This document shows positions 9,972-18,343 of a DNA stretch of 37,819 nucleotides, in pieces. The notes under the pieces were generated by a model. The model was not told the DNA's origin, did not search any database, and saw only the letters and a program-made list of their open reading frames with translations. The DNA lies in assembly GCA_028284605.1 (NCBI GenBank), contig JANQRL010000027.1, forward strand, positions 1-37,819, written 5' to 3'. The position numbers and the translations under genes are program-made. The DNA is from Paracoccaceae bacterium. GTDB taxonomy: Bacteria > Pseudomonadota > Alphaproteobacteria > Rhodobacterales > Rhodobacteraceae. Numbering within the stretch: the stretch's first letter is position 1; each line of letters starts with the position of its first letter.

Positions 9972-10850
9972 ATGACCACCCGTCCGTTCCGCTCCGTGCT
10001 CTACATTCCGGCCTCGAAGCCCCGGGCATTGGAAAAGGCGCGGCAGCTCGCGGTCGATGCGATCCTCTTCGATCTCGAAGATTCCGTGACGCCGGAGGAG
10101 AAGGGCGCAGCGCGCGAGACCCTTGCCGAGGAACTCGGCGCCGGCGGCTATGGCGACCGGGTGAAGATCGTCCGGATCAACGGGCTCGACACCGAATGGG
10201 GGGCCGAGGATGCCCGCGCCGCCGCGGAATTGGACTGCGACGCGATCCTGCTGCCGAAGGTGAATGGCCCCGAAGACCTCGACGCCCTGGCCGACCTTGT
10301 CCCCGATCTGCCGGTCTGGGCGATGTTCGAGACGCCGCTCGCGGTGCTGAATGCCGGCGCCATCGCGGCGCATCCACGGCTCCAGGGCTTCGTTGCGGGC
10401 ACCAACGATCTCGCGAAGGATATCGGCACCCGCAAGCGCCCCGACCGGCTGCCGCTGATGCAGGCGCTGCAAACCTGTGTGCTCGCCGCCCGGGCCCATG
10501 GCCGCATCGCCATCGACGGGGTCTATAACGCCTTTCGCGACGAAGACGGATTTGCCGCCGAATGCGAACAGGGCCGCGATCTGGGCTTCGACGGCAAGTC
10601 GCTGATCCACCCGGCCCAGATCGAGCCCGCGAACCGGGTGTTTGCCCCGACCGACGACGAGGTGGCGCTGGCCCGCCGCCAGATCGCCGCCTTCGAGGCC
10701 GCGACCGAAGAGGGCCAGGGGGTTGCCGTGCTCGACGGGCAGATCGTCGAGAACCTCCATGTCGCCACCGCCCGCGCGACCCTTGCCAAGGCGGCGGCCA
10801 TCGCAGAGCTTGAGACAGCCACCCTTACACAGGTAGCCGCAGGAGCCTGA
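9972..10850 (+). CDS. mcl2: (3S)-malyl-CoA thioesterase (CitE-like family)
   Basis: A CitE/HpcH-fold enzyme of 292 aa. In the ethylmalonyl-CoA pathway Mcl2 hydrolyses (3S)-malyl-CoA to malate and CoA, finishing the glyoxylate plus acetyl-CoA branch begun by the lyase Mcl1. The family elements are present in order: 'RSVLYIPASKPRALEKA', 'ILFDLEDSVTPEEK', 'RINGLDTEWG', the Mg-binding Glu in 'AMFETPLAVLN' (about 121), 'GTNDLAKDIG', and 'DGKSLIHPAQI'. Citrate lyase is unlikely because no alpha or gamma subunits are nearby. The exact assignment over Mcl1 rests on this shorter N-terminus and on its position just before nnrU and mch, as I recall for R. sphaeroides mcl2. Confidence 0.85.
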   Translation: MTTRPFRSVLYIPASKPRALEKARQLAVDAILFDLEDSVTPEEKGAARETLAEELGAGGYGDRVKIVRINGLDTEWGAEDARAAAELDCDAILLPKVNGPEDLDALADLVPDLPVWAMFETPLAVLNAGAIAAHPRLQGFVAGTNDLAKDIGTRKRPDRLPLMQALQTCVLAARAHGRIAIDGVYNAFRDEDGFAAECEQGRDLGFDGKSLIHPAQIEPANRVFAPTDDEVALARRQIAAFEAATEEGQGVAVLDGQIVENLHVATARATLAKAAAIAELETATLTQVAAGA

Positions 10851-10854
10851 ACTC

Positions 10855-11415
10855 ATGATCTGGTTGATGCTGGGCGTCGCGCTCTGGTGGGGCGCGCATC
10901 TCTTCAAGCGTGTAGCCCCCGGGCCGAGGGCGCGGCTGGGCGATGCGGGAAAGGGTCTGGTCGCCGTTCTGATCGTGATCTCGATCGGGCTGATGTGGTG
11001 GGGATACCGCCCCTATGAGGGCCCGTTCTGGTGGGGCCGAACGCCGGCGCTGGCCGGGATCAACAACCTGCTGATGCTGGTGGCCTTCTACATCTATTCC
11101 AGCGGCGCCACCCCGCCGGGGCGTCCGCGCAACCGGCTCGGCACGAAGCTGCGGCATCCGCAGCTCACCGGATTTGCGCTCTTCGCGGCGGCGCATCTGA
11201 TCCCGAACGGCGATCTCGCCTCCTTCATCCTGTTCGGCGGGCTGCTCCTCTGGGCACTGACGGAAATCGTCGTCATCAACCGCGCGGAGCCGGACTGGAC
11301 ACCGCCGGACTGGGGCGGGCGGAAGACAGAGATCCGTATCGCCGGTATCGCCGTGGTGCTCTACGTGATCGTGGCGCTGCTGCACGGCTGGCTCGGGCCC
11401 TGGCCCTTCGGATGA
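10855..11415 (+). CDS. NnrU family membrane protein
   Basis: A 186-aa inner-membrane protein with about five hydrophobic segments, matching the NnrU family: 'MIWLMLGVALWWGAHLFKRVAP' at the start, then 'HPQLTGFALFAAAHLIPNGDLASF', a conserved His-containing stretch in this family. NnrU was first named from Rhodobacter denitrification clusters, but most family members, as here, are not next to nitrogen-oxide genes and their function is unknown. It starts 4 bases after mcl2 and its stop overlaps the next ATG, so it belongs to the mcl2-mch operon. Confidence 0.88.
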   Translation: MIWLMLGVALWWGAHLFKRVAPGPRARLGDAGKGLVAVLIVISIGLMWWGYRPYEGPFWWGRTPALAGINNLLMLVAFYIYSSGATPPGRPRNRLGTKLRHPQLTGFALFAAAHLIPNGDLASFILFGGLLLWALTEIVVINRAEPDWTPPDWGGRKTEIRIAGIAVVLYVIVALLHGWLGPWPFG

Positions 11416-11618
11416 CGACGCTCTACCGCTTCCTGACCGAGGACGACACCTCGGCCTTCTGCCACAAGGTGAGCGCCGCGCTCGCCAAGGGCTGGGTGCT
11501 CCACGGCGACCCGCAATATGCCTTCGACCACGCCAACGGGGTGATGCGCTGCGGCCAGGCCGTGACGAAGGAGGTCGCAGGCGATTACAACCCGGATCTG
11601 AAGCTGGGCGATCAATGA
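11412..11618 (+). CDS. DUF1737 domain protein
   Basis: A 68-aa soluble protein with the DUF1737 pattern: 'YRFLTEDDTSAFCHKVSAAL', 'GWVLHGDPQYAFD' and 'CGQAVTKEV'. Function is unknown. Its ATG overlaps the nnrU stop (ATGA) and its own stop overlaps the mch ATG, so it is translationally coupled on both sides and must be co-expressed with mesaconyl-CoA hydratase. Confidence 0.85.
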   Translation: MTTLYRFLTEDDTSAFCHKVSAALAKGWVLHGDPQYAFDHANGVMRCGQAVTKEVAGDYNPDLKLGDQ

Positions 11619-12646
11619 CCAAGACCAATCCGGGCCGCTTCTTCGAGGATTATGAGATCGGGCAGGTCATCGCCCATGCGGTGCCGCGCACGGTTTCGGG
11701 CGGCGAGCGGGCGATCTATCATGCGCTCTACCCGGCGCGCCACGCGCTCTATTCCTCCGACGAGTTCGCCCGGGCCTGCGGGCTGCCCGAAAGCCCCCTC
11801 GACGACCTCGCCGCGTTCCATATTGTCTTCGGCAAGTCGGTGCCGGATATCTCGCTCAATGCGGTGGCGAATCTGGGCTATGCCGAGGCGCGCTGGCTGC
11901 GGCCGGTCTATGCCGGTGACACCTTGGCCGCCTCGTCTGAAGTCATTGGCCTGAAGCAGAATTCCAGCGGCAAGACCGGGGTGGTCTATGTCCGCACCAC
12001 GGGCGTGAACCAGCATGGGCTCCCGGTCATGGAGTTCTGTCGCTGGGTGATGGTGCGGAAACGCGACCTCGACGCTCCCGCGCCTGAGGCCGTCCTGCCG
12101 AACCTCCAATCCAGCGTTCCGGCGAGCCAGATCGTCCTGCCCGGCGGGCTCGATTTCTCGGCCTACGATTTCGCCCTGGCCGGAGAGCCCTACCGGCTGT
12201 CGGACTACAAGGTGGGCGAGGTCATCGACCATGTCGACGGCGTCACCATCGAGGAAGCCGAGCACATGATGGCGACCCGGCTCTGGCAGAATACCTCGAA
12301 GACCCATTTCGACGCCACGCCGCGCGCCGACCGCAAGCGCCTGATCTACGGCGGCCACGTGATTTCCATGGCCCGGGCGCTCACCTTCAACGGCCTCGCC
12401 AACGTTCAGATCGTCGCGGCGATCAATGCCGGCAGCCACGCGAACCCGTGCTTTGCCGGCGACACGGTGCGGGCCTGGTCCGAGGTGCTTGAGACCGCCG
12501 AAACAGCGGCGCCCGGCGTCGGCGCGATCCGCCTGCGGCTGGTGGCGACCACGGACGGATCGGTGGGAGAGCTGAAGGGCGAGGACGGCAAGTACCGGCC
12601 CGAAGTGCTGCTGGATCTGGACTATTGGGCGCTGATGCCAATGTGA
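11615..12646 (+). CDS. mch: Mesaconyl-CoA hydratase
   Basis: A 343-aa double hot-dog (MaoC-type) hydratase that interconverts mesaconyl-C1-CoA and beta-methylmalyl-CoA in the ethylmalonyl-CoA pathway. The first MaoC-like half runs from 'GRFFEDYEIGQVIAHAVPRTV' to 'RWVMVRK'. The second begins at 'YKVGEVIDHVDGVTIEEAEHM' and has 'YGGHVISMARALTFNGLANV', then 'INAGSHANPCFAGDTV'. Length and both halves fit Mch of Rhodobacter and Chloroflexus. The ATG overlaps the DUF1737 stop. Its product is cleaved by Mcl1 (not in the window) to glyoxylate and propionyl-CoA. Confidence 0.93.
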   Translation: MTKTNPGRFFEDYEIGQVIAHAVPRTVSGGERAIYHALYPARHALYSSDEFARACGLPESPLDDLAAFHIVFGKSVPDISLNAVANLGYAEARWLRPVYAGDTLAASSEVIGLKQNSSGKTGVVYVRTTGVNQHGLPVMEFCRWVMVRKRDLDAPAPEAVLPNLQSSVPASQIVLPGGLDFSAYDFALAGEPYRLSDYKVGEVIDHVDGVTIEEAEHMMATRLWQNTSKTHFDATPRADRKRLIYGGHVISMARALTFNGLANVQIVAAINAGSHANPCFAGDTVRAWSEVLETAETAAPGVGAIRLRLVATTDGSVGELKGEDGKYRPEVLLDLDYWALMPM

Positions 12647-12682
12647 CTGTCCGGCATGCCCGGTTTCGGCCTAACTGGTCGG

Positions 12683-13366
12683 ATGAAGGGACCCGTGATC
12701 GGAACGCTCCTCCTCGCTGCCACGCCCGCGCTCGCCTGCGAGGTCGCGCTGATGCTGGCGGTGGACGTGTCGGGCTCGGTCGACGACCGCGAATACCGGG
12801 TCCAGATGGACGGTCTCGCTCTGGCGCTTGGCGACCCGGTGATCGCCGACGCCCTGATCGCTGCGCAGGCCGAGGTGGCGCTCATGCAATGGACCGGCGA
12901 GTCGCGGCAGGCGGTGGTGATGCCCTGGCGGGTGATCGACAGCCGCGCCGACCTCGTGGCCATGGCCGAGGAGATCGCCGTGATGCCGCGGCGCTGGCGC
13001 AATTTTTCGACGGCGATCGGAGAGGCGATGGAACTCGCGCTGCCCTATTTCGACGCCGTGTCCCATTGCCACCGGCGGATCATGGACATCTCCGGCGACG
13101 GGCCGAGCAATGAGGGGATCGAGCCGTTCGAGCTCTGGCCCGCCCTGGCGGAGCGGGATGTGACGGTGAACGCGCTGGTGATCGAGGAAAGCGTGCCGGG
13201 CCTGACGACCTATTTCCGGCAGGAGGTCATCCTGGGCCCCGGCGCCTTCGCCGTCACCGCGCCGACCTTCAATGATTACCCGGAACAGATCCGCCGCAAG
13301 CTGCTGCGCGAACTGACCACGCCGGTCGCCGCGGCCGGTCCCAGCGCGGAGGGTGGGAGCCCGTGA
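12683..13366 (+). CDS. DUF1194 (von Willebrand A-like) secreted protein
   Basis: A 227-aa protein with a signal peptide (MKGPVIGTLLLAATPALA, then Cys). The mature domain begins with a MIDAS-like metal site 'LMLAVDVSGSVDDREYRVQ' (DxSxS) and contains 'RRIMDISGDGPSNEG', the second conserved element of DUF1194. Such proteins are periplasmic vWA-like domains of unknown role. The Cys after ALA could also be a lipidation site. ATG 12683 is preferred over the ATG at 12656 because it starts a clean signal peptide. It lies after mch and before the sdh promoter. Confidence 0.85.
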   Translation: MKGPVIGTLLLAATPALACEVALMLAVDVSGSVDDREYRVQMDGLALALGDPVIADALIAAQAEVALMQWTGESRQAVVMPWRVIDSRADLVAMAEEIAVMPRRWRNFSTAIGEAMELALPYFDAVSHCHRRIMDISGDGPSNEGIEPFELWPALAERDVTVNALVIEESVPGLTTYFRQEVILGPGAFAVTAPTFNDYPEQIRRKLLRELTTPVAAAGPSAEGGSP

Positions 13367-13387
13367 TCGGGCGGGGAGCGAGCATCT

Positions 13388-13418
13388 TGTGATCACAGTC
13401 TGCAATTTAGTGATCACA
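13388..13418. promoter_or_regulatory. Twin TGTGATCACA-type operators upstream of sdhC
   Basis: TGTGATCACA at 13388-13397 and AGTGATCACA at 13409-13418 lie 21 bp apart centre to centre, about 145-170 bases upstream of the sdhC ATG. Sequence and spacing match the doublet before sucC. The second box differs from the consensus only at its first base. This argues that one regulator controls both sucC and sdhCDAB. Whether it activates or represses cannot be read, because I could not place the -35 and -10 elements. Confidence 0.75.
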
Positions 13419-13561
13419 GATGCCTGGCAACGGACCGCTTGCGACAAGTTCCCACATCAATTCTGCCGTCATCGCCGTGACACCGCCGCAAAAACCGGTA
13501 TCAAGTTGTCCAGCAAACGCCGCCGCGCGCCGGCCGGCCCCGCCATCGAAGGAAATCGCCC

Positions 13562-13945
13562 ATGGCCGATGTGAACCGGGGCAATCGCCCCCTGTCGCCG
13601 CATCTGACGATCTACCGGCCGCAGATGACGTCGATGACCTCGATCTTCGTGCGCCTGACCGGCAATGCGCTGATCGTGGCGGGCCTGATGGCGGTCTGGT
13701 GGTTCGTGGCGCTCGCCAGCGGGCCCGACGCCTATGCCCGCGCCAACGGCTTCATCACGAGCTGGTTCGGCGATCTGGTCATGTTCCTGAGCGTCTGGGC
13801 GCTCTGGTATCACATGCTGGGCGGCATCCGGCACCTGATCTGGGACAGCGGCCATATGCTCGAGGTCGATCAGTCCGAGAAGCTTGGCTACGTCATGATC
13901 GCCGGCTCCGTGATCCTCACCCTGCTCACCGTCCTGATCGTCTGA
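13562..13945 (+). CDS. sdhC: Succinate dehydrogenase cytochrome b556 subunit
   Basis: A 127-aa membrane anchor of complex II with three transmembrane helices, carrying haem b and the quinone site with SdhD. 'NRPLSPHLTIYRPQMTSMTSI' is the SdhC signature near the N-terminus, and the haem-ligand histidine is in 'WYHMLGGIRHLIWD' at about residue 83. It is the first gene of the sdh operon, downstream of the twin operators. AAGGAAAT precedes the ATG. Ten bases separate it from sdhD. Confidence 0.96.
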   Translation: MADVNRGNRPLSPHLTIYRPQMTSMTSIFVRLTGNALIVAGLMAVWWFVALASGPDAYARANGFITSWFGDLVMFLSVWALWYHMLGGIRHLIWDSGHMLEVDQSEKLGYVMIAGSVILTLLTVLIV

Positions 13946-13955
13946 GGAGGCGCCG

Positions 13956-14327
13956 ATGCATTTCCTGACCGACCGCAAGCGCGCCACCGGCCTCGGCTCC
14001 GCCAAGGAGGGGACCCATCATCACTGGCAGATGATGGTCAGCGCCGTGGCGCTCGTGGGGCTGATCCCGCTCTTCGTGCTGACCTTCGGCCGGGCGCTGG
14101 GCATGGGCTACGAAGACGCCCTCGCCTATTACACAAGGCCGTTCCCGGCGATCGTGGCGCTGCTGACGCTGCTCGTCGGCTGGTTCCACTTCAAGGGCGG
14201 GGTGCAGGTGCTGATCGAGGACTACACCCACGGTTTCACCCGCAAGGCGCTGATCATCGCCACGATCTGCCTCAGCTACACCGCCGCCGCCGCGGGCCTC
14301 TTCGCCGTCGCCCGCATCGCCCTCTAA
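13956..14327 (+). CDS. sdhD: Succinate dehydrogenase membrane anchor subunit
   Basis: The second membrane anchor of complex II, 123 aa, with three hydrophobic segments. The start '[20 protein letters not shown]' is the alphaproteobacterial SdhD N-terminus. '[20 protein letters not shown]' carries the conserved residues after helix two. A good GAGGAG lies ahead of the ATG. It sits between sdhC and sdhA with short spacers, in standard order. Confidence 0.95.
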   Translation: MHFLTDRKRATGLGSAKEGTHHHWQMMVSAVALVGLIPLFVLTFGRALGMGYEDALAYYTRPFPAIVALLTLLVGWFHFKGGVQVLIEDYTHGFTRKALIIATICLSYTAAAAGLFAVARIAL

Positions 14328-14340
14328 AGCCGGAGAGACC

Positions 14341-16143
14341 ATGGCCGAGTACGAATACGAAACACACGAGTATGACGTGGTTGTGGTGGGCGCCGGGGGG
14401 GCCGGGCTGCGCGCTACCCTCGGCATGGCCGAACAGGGGCTGCGGACGGCCTGCGTGACCAAGGTCTTCCCCACTCGGTCTCACACCGTCGCGGCCCAGG
14501 GCGGGATCGCCGCCAGCCTCGGCAATATGGGCCCCGATAGCTGGCAATGGCATATGTACGACACCGTGAAGGGTTCCGATTGGCTCGGCGATACCGACGC
14601 GATGGAATACCTCGCCCGGGAGGCGCCGAAGGCGGTCTATGAACTGGAACATTACGGCGTCCCGTTCTCCCGCACCGAGGAGGGGAAAATCTATCAGCGC
14701 CCATTCGGCGGCCACACCACCGAGTTCGGCGAGGGGCCCCCGGTCCAGCGCACCTGCGCCGCCGCCGACCGCACCGGCCACGCCATCCTGCACACGCTCT
14801 ACGGTCAGAGCCTGAAGGAGCAGGCGGAGTTCTATGTCGAGTACTTCGCCATCGATCTCTTGATGAGCGAGGACGGCCAGTGCCAGGGCGTGCTCGCGTG
14901 GAAGCTCGACGACGGGACCATGCATGTCTTCGCCGCCAAGATGGTGGTGCTGGCCACCGGCGGCTACGGCCGGGCCTATTTCAGCGCGACCTCCGCCCAT
15001 ACCTGCACCGGCGACGGTGGCGGTATGATCGCCCGGGCCGGCCTGCCGCTTCAGGACATGGAGTTCGTGCAGTTCCACCCGACGGGCATCTACGGCTCCG
15101 GCTGCCTGATCACCGAAGGGGCGCGCGGCGAGGGCGGCTATCTGACCAATTCCGAGGGCGAGCGGTTCATGGAGCGCTATGCGCCGACCTACAAGGACCT
15201 CGCCAGCCGCGACGTGGTGTCCCGCTGCATGACCCTCGAAATCCGCGACGGGCGCGGGGTCGGCGATCAGGGCGACCACATCCACCTGCACCTCAACCAC
15301 CTGCCGCCGGAAACCCTGGCCGAGCGCCTGCCGGGGATCAGCGAAAGCGCCCGCATCTTCGCCGGCGTGGACCTGACGAAGGAACCGATCCCGGTCCTGC
15401 CCACCGTGCATTACAATATGGGCGGCATCCCGACGAATTACTGGGGCGAGGTGCTCGACCCGACCGAAGACGATCCGGACCGGATCGCGCCGGGGCTGAT
15501 GGCGGTGGGCGAGGCCGGCTGTGCGTCGGTTCACGGGGCCAATCGGCTCGGCTCCAACTCGCTCATCGACCTCGTGGTCTTCGGCCGCGCCGCGGCGATC
15601 AAGGCGGGCGAGGTTGTCGACCCCGCCACGGCGATCCCGACCCCGCCGAAAGCCGCCATCGACAAGGCCCTCGACCGGTTCGACGGGCTGCGCCACGCCA
15701 AGGGCGCTGTGCCGACAGCCGATCTGCGTCTTGAGATGCAGAAGACCATGCAGGCCGATGCCGCCGTTTTCCGCACCGACAAGACCCTCGCCGAGGGGAT
15801 GGAGAAGATGTACGCCGTCGCCGGCAAGCTCGACGACCTCTCGGTCACGGATCGCTCGATGGTCTGGAATTCGGACCTGATGGAGACGCTTGAGCTGACC
15901 AACCTGATGCCCAACGCGCTCGCCACCATCGTCTCGGCCGAGGCCCGCAAGGAAAGCCGCGGCGCCCATGCCCATGAGGACCACCCCGACCGCGACGACG
16001 ACGAATGGCGCAAGCACACCCTCGCCTGGGTCAACGGCAAGGTCGATCTCGGCTACCGCCCGGTCCATCTGAACCCGCTCCTGGGCCACAACGAAGGCGG
16101 TATCGACCTCAAGAAGATCGCCCCGAAGGCCCGGGTCTATTGA
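14341..16143 (+). CDS. sdhA: Succinate dehydrogenase flavoprotein subunit
   Basis: A 600-aa catalytic subunit of complex II that oxidises succinate to fumarate and passes electrons through FAD to SdhB. The N-terminal FAD fold has '[19 protein letters not shown]'. The histidine for covalent FAD is in '[12 protein letters not shown]' at about residue 50. Catalytic arginine and substrate-loop motifs are seen in '[18 protein letters not shown]', then '[15 protein letters not shown]' and '[18 protein letters not shown]'. The C-terminus ends with 'APKARVY'. Length is normal. Unusually, sdhB does not follow directly: about 3.2 kb with five other genes lies between. Confidence 0.97.
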   Translation: MAEYEYETHEYDVVVVGAGGAGLRATLGMAEQGLRTACVTKVFPTRSHTVAAQGGIAASLGNMGPDSWQWHMYDTVKGSDWLGDTDAMEYLAREAPKAVYELEHYGVPFSRTEEGKIYQRPFGGHTTEFGEGPPVQRTCAAADRTGHAILHTLYGQSLKEQAEFYVEYFAIDLLMSEDGQCQGVLAWKLDDGTMHVFAAKMVVLATGGYGRAYFSATSAHTCTGDGGGMIARAGLPLQDMEFVQFHPTGIYGSGCLITEGARGEGGYLTNSEGERFMERYAPTYKDLASRDVVSRCMTLEIRDGRGVGDQGDHIHLHLNHLPPETLAERLPGISESARIFAGVDLTKEPIPVLPTVHYNMGGIPTNYWGEVLDPTEDDPDRIAPGLMAVGEAGCASVHGANRLGSNSLIDLVVFGRAAAIKAGEVVDPATAIPTPPKAAIDKALDRFDGLRHAKGAVPTADLRLEMQKTMQADAAVFRTDKTLAEGMEKMYAVAGKLDDLSVTDRSMVWNSDLMETLELTNLMPNALATIVSAEARKESRGAHAHEDHPDRDDDEWRKHTLAWVNGKVDLGYRPVHLNPLLGHNEGGIDLKKIAPKARVY

Positions 16144-16144
16144 C

Positions 16145-16426
16145 GTGCGGGGGCGTCTCCTTTCCGTGCTTGTGCTGGCCGTGGCCGCCTGCGGCGCGCC
16201 GGACCCGGAGACGATCCTGCGGCAGTGCGAAGACCGGGCGCGGGCGGCGCAGGGGCCTGACGCCGATGTCACTGTCGGTGTCAACAGCGCGGACGGACCG
16301 TTCTTCGAGGGGCGGATTTCGGTGACCGGGGACGCGCTCGCCGGCCGCGATCCGCTTGTCGTCTACGAGGAATGCGTGATCCGCCGCACCGGCGCTTTGC
16401 CAACCCGGCCACCTGTGCTCAACTGA
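16145..16426 (+). CDS. Small putative lipoprotein after sdhA
   Basis: A 93-aa protein that starts with GTG one base after the sdhA stop. The leader 'RGRLLSVLVLAVAACGAPD' has a lipobox with the Cys at about residue 16. The mature part is acidic and has two more cysteines ('LRQCEDRARAAQG' and 'YEECVIRR'). No named family is recognised. The tight spacing implies coupled translation with sdhA, which argues for a real gene. Confidence 0.65.
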   Translation: MRGRLLSVLVLAVAACGAPDPETILRQCEDRARAAQGPDADVTVGVNSADGPFFEGRISVTGDALAGRDPLVVYEECVIRRTGALPTRPPVLN

Positions 16427-16459
16427 CCTCGGCCAAACGACCAGACAGGAAAGACATCC

Positions 16460-16798
16460 ATGACGATCTTGCGTAGTACCGCCACCCTCGGACTGATCCT
16501 CGGCCTTGCCGCTTGCGAGACCGGCATCGGCGGCGGCCCCCAAACTGCCGTGACGGGGCCCGCGCCGACCTCGATGGCTGCGGCGCGTCCGGTGGTCGGC
16601 CCGATCGTCTCCGAACAGGTGCCGGGGGAACCTGGCGCGGCGCTCACCGAGTGCATCCTGGAAAATGCCACCGACGCGGAACTGGCCCGGATCTCGGTGG
16701 CCAATGCCGGCGCGCCGGAGGCCGATGTCGTGCTTCTGGTCTCCGATATCCTCGGCCGCGACGCGACGGTGGCCTGCGCCACAGCCCGACTCGGCTGA
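16460..16798 (+). CDS. Small putative lipoprotein in the sdh operon
   Basis: A 112-aa protein with a lipoprotein leader 'STATLGLILGLAACETGIGG' (lipobox LAAC, Cys at about residue 19). It then has a Pro/Ala-rich linker and a compact C-terminal domain with 'ECILENATDAELARISVANAG' and 'VLLVSDILGRDATVACATARL', where two cysteines may pair. AGGAAAGACATCC precedes the ATG. I recall similar short proteins near sdh genes in related genomes but no function. It could assist complex II in the membrane, which is speculation. Confidence 0.7.
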   Translation: MTILRSTATLGLILGLAACETGIGGGPQTAVTGPAPTSMAAARPVVGPIVSEQVPGEPGAALTECILENATDAELARISVANAGAPEADVVLLVSDILGRDATVACATARLG

Positions 16799-16806
16799 CC
16801 GCCGGC

Positions 16807-17574
16807 ATGGAAGACCGCGCCCCCGACCCGACGGCCCCGCCGGTCGACCAGACCGACCGGTTCCGCGACCGGATCGAGGCCGCCGCGCAGAGGCAGATGA
16901 ACAAGTTCCGGCGGGCCGTGCGGGGTGTGCATCCCCGCCGCTGCCCGATCTGCGACTACTACGGCAAATTCACCGCCTTCGGGCACCCGCCCCGGTTCGA
17001 CGCGCGCTGTCCGAGCTGCAACGCGCTCGAACGGCACCGCCTGATCCGCCTGTTCGCCGACCGCACCGGGTTTTTCGCCGCAGACCATGCCGTGCTGCAC
17101 TTCGCCCCCGAGGCGCAGATCCGCCCGATGATCAAGGGCATCGTCGCCCGCTACGAGACGTCCGATCTCAGCGAACGGCGGCCCGTCACCCACCGGGTCA
17201 ATATCGAGGAGACCGGCCTGCCCGATGCGGAGTATGACCGCATCGTCTGTAACCACGTGCTGGAACATGTGGATGACGCGAAGGCGCTGGCCGAGATGTT
17301 CCGGATGCTGAAACCCGGTGGCAAGGCGCTGCTCTCCACTCCGGTCTGCGAGGGTTGGGCGGAGACCTACGAGAACCCGGAGATCACCAGCCGCGAGGGC
17401 AGGATCGTGCATTTCGGCCAAGGCGACCATGTCCGGTTCTACGGCCGCGACCTGCGCGAGCGCATCCGCGCCGCGGGCTTCGTCCTGAGCGAGTTCACCG
17501 CGGTCGAGCCGGACGTTCTGACCTACGGCCTGATGCGCGGCGAGACGCTGTTTGTCGCGGAGCGGCCGGTTTGA
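16807..17574 (+). CDS. Class I SAM-dependent methyltransferase with zinc-ribbon-like N-terminus
   Basis: A 255-aa protein. The N-terminal part has paired cysteines 'CPICDYYGKF' and 'CPSCNALERHRLIRLF', a zinc-ribbon-like pattern seen in methyltransferases of polysaccharide clusters. Then comes a Methyltransf_11-type domain with 'VLHFAPEAQIR', 'YETSDLS', 'DRIVCNHVLEHVDDAKALAEM' and 'MLKPGGKALLSTPV'. The substrate is unknown. It starts 8 bases after the lipoprotein stop and is followed closely by a second methyltransferase and a glycosyltransferase, so modification of a surface glycan or glycolipid is a reasonable inference. The frame extends upstream, but ATG 16807 is the first after the previous gene. 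Confidence 0.8.
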   Translation: MEDRAPDPTAPPVDQTDRFRDRIEAAAQRQMNKFRRAVRGVHPRRCPICDYYGKFTAFGHPPRFDARCPSCNALERHRLIRLFADRTGFFAADHAVLHFAPEAQIRPMIKGIVARYETSDLSERRPVTHRVNIEETGLPDAEYDRIVCNHVLEHVDDAKALAEMFRMLKPGGKALLSTPVCEGWAETYENPEITSREGRIVHFGQGDHVRFYGRDLRERIRAAGFVLSEFTAVEPDVLTYGLMRGETLFVAERPV

Positions 17575-17590
17575 GCGGCGCGGCTCCCCG

Positions 17591-18343
17591 ATGAAGCTCT
17601 TCGCCCGCACCTCGTCGCGGAAGTCCGGAAGCCCGGTGACGCGGCGCGATCCGGATTTCCCGGTGCTGGGTGGCCTCCAGTACCTCGACTTTCTTCGTCA
17701 GTATCACGAGATCCGCCAACCGTCGTGCTACCTGGAGATCGGCACCCAGAGCGGCAGGAGCCTCTCGCTCGCGCGAGGATCGTGCATCGCCGTCGATCCG
17801 GACTTCCGCCTCGCGGGAGAGATCGTTGCGAACAAGCAGGCCCTCTATCTCTATCAGGGCACCAGCGACGATTTCTTCGCGTCCGGCTATCTGTCGCGGA
17901 TCGGGGCGGAGATCGATCTGGCGTTCCTCGACGGGATGCATCTCTTCGAGTTCCTGCTGCGCGATCTGATGAACACCGAGCGCTTCATGAAGGAGACCGG
18001 CGTGATCGCGCTGCACGACTGCGTCCCTTACGCGCGGATCATGACAAGTCGCGACTGGGACAAGTCGGTCACACGGTCCTGGACCGGCGATGTCTGGAAG
18101 CTTCTGCCGATCTTGCGGACCTACCGGCCCGACCTGACGGTCGAGGTGCTCGATTGCGAGCCGACCGGCCTCGTTCTGGTGCATGGCGCCAGGCCGGGAT
18201 CGGCCGTTCTCGAGGAGGCCTACGCGGACATCGTGGCCGAGTATGCGGATCTGTCGATCGAACGCTATGGCATCGACCGTTTCGCCGAAGATCTCGCGCT
18301 GGTGTCTGCGGGCGATTATCTGGCGCGCGGCATCGCAGGATGA
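17591..18343 (+). CDS. Class I SAM-dependent methyltransferase (Methyltransf_24-like)
   Basis: A 250-aa protein with 'CYLEIGTQSGRSLSLA' as the SAM-binding motif I, 'CIAVDPDF' as the acidic loop, 'LAFLDGMHLFEFLLRDLMN' and 'GVIALHDCVPYARIM', the pattern of the Methyltransf_24/cephalosporin-hydroxylase-like group. These often modify sugars or act beside glycosyltransferases. It starts 16 bases after the previous methyltransferase, and its stop overlaps the ATG of the glycosyltransferase (ATGA), so the three genes form one coupled cassette. Confidence 0.78.
   Translation: MKLFARTSSRKSGSPVTRRDPDFPVLGGLQYLDFLRQYHEIRQPSCYLEIGTQSGRSLSLARGSCIAVDPDFRLAGEIVANKQALYLYQGTSDDFFASGYLSRIGAEIDLAFLDGMHLFEFLLRDLMNTERFMKETGVIALHDCVPYARIMTSRDWDKSVTRSWTGDVWKLLPILRTYRPDLTVEVLDCEPTGLVLVHGARPGSAVLEEAYADIVAEYADLSIERYGIDRFAEDLALVSAGDYLARGIAG

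Noticed and set aside
9972-10850. Citrate lyase beta subunit (CitE) as product
   Set aside because: No citrate lyase alpha, gamma or activating genes nearby. The nnrU-mch context and general pathway fit malyl-CoA thioesterase Mcl2.
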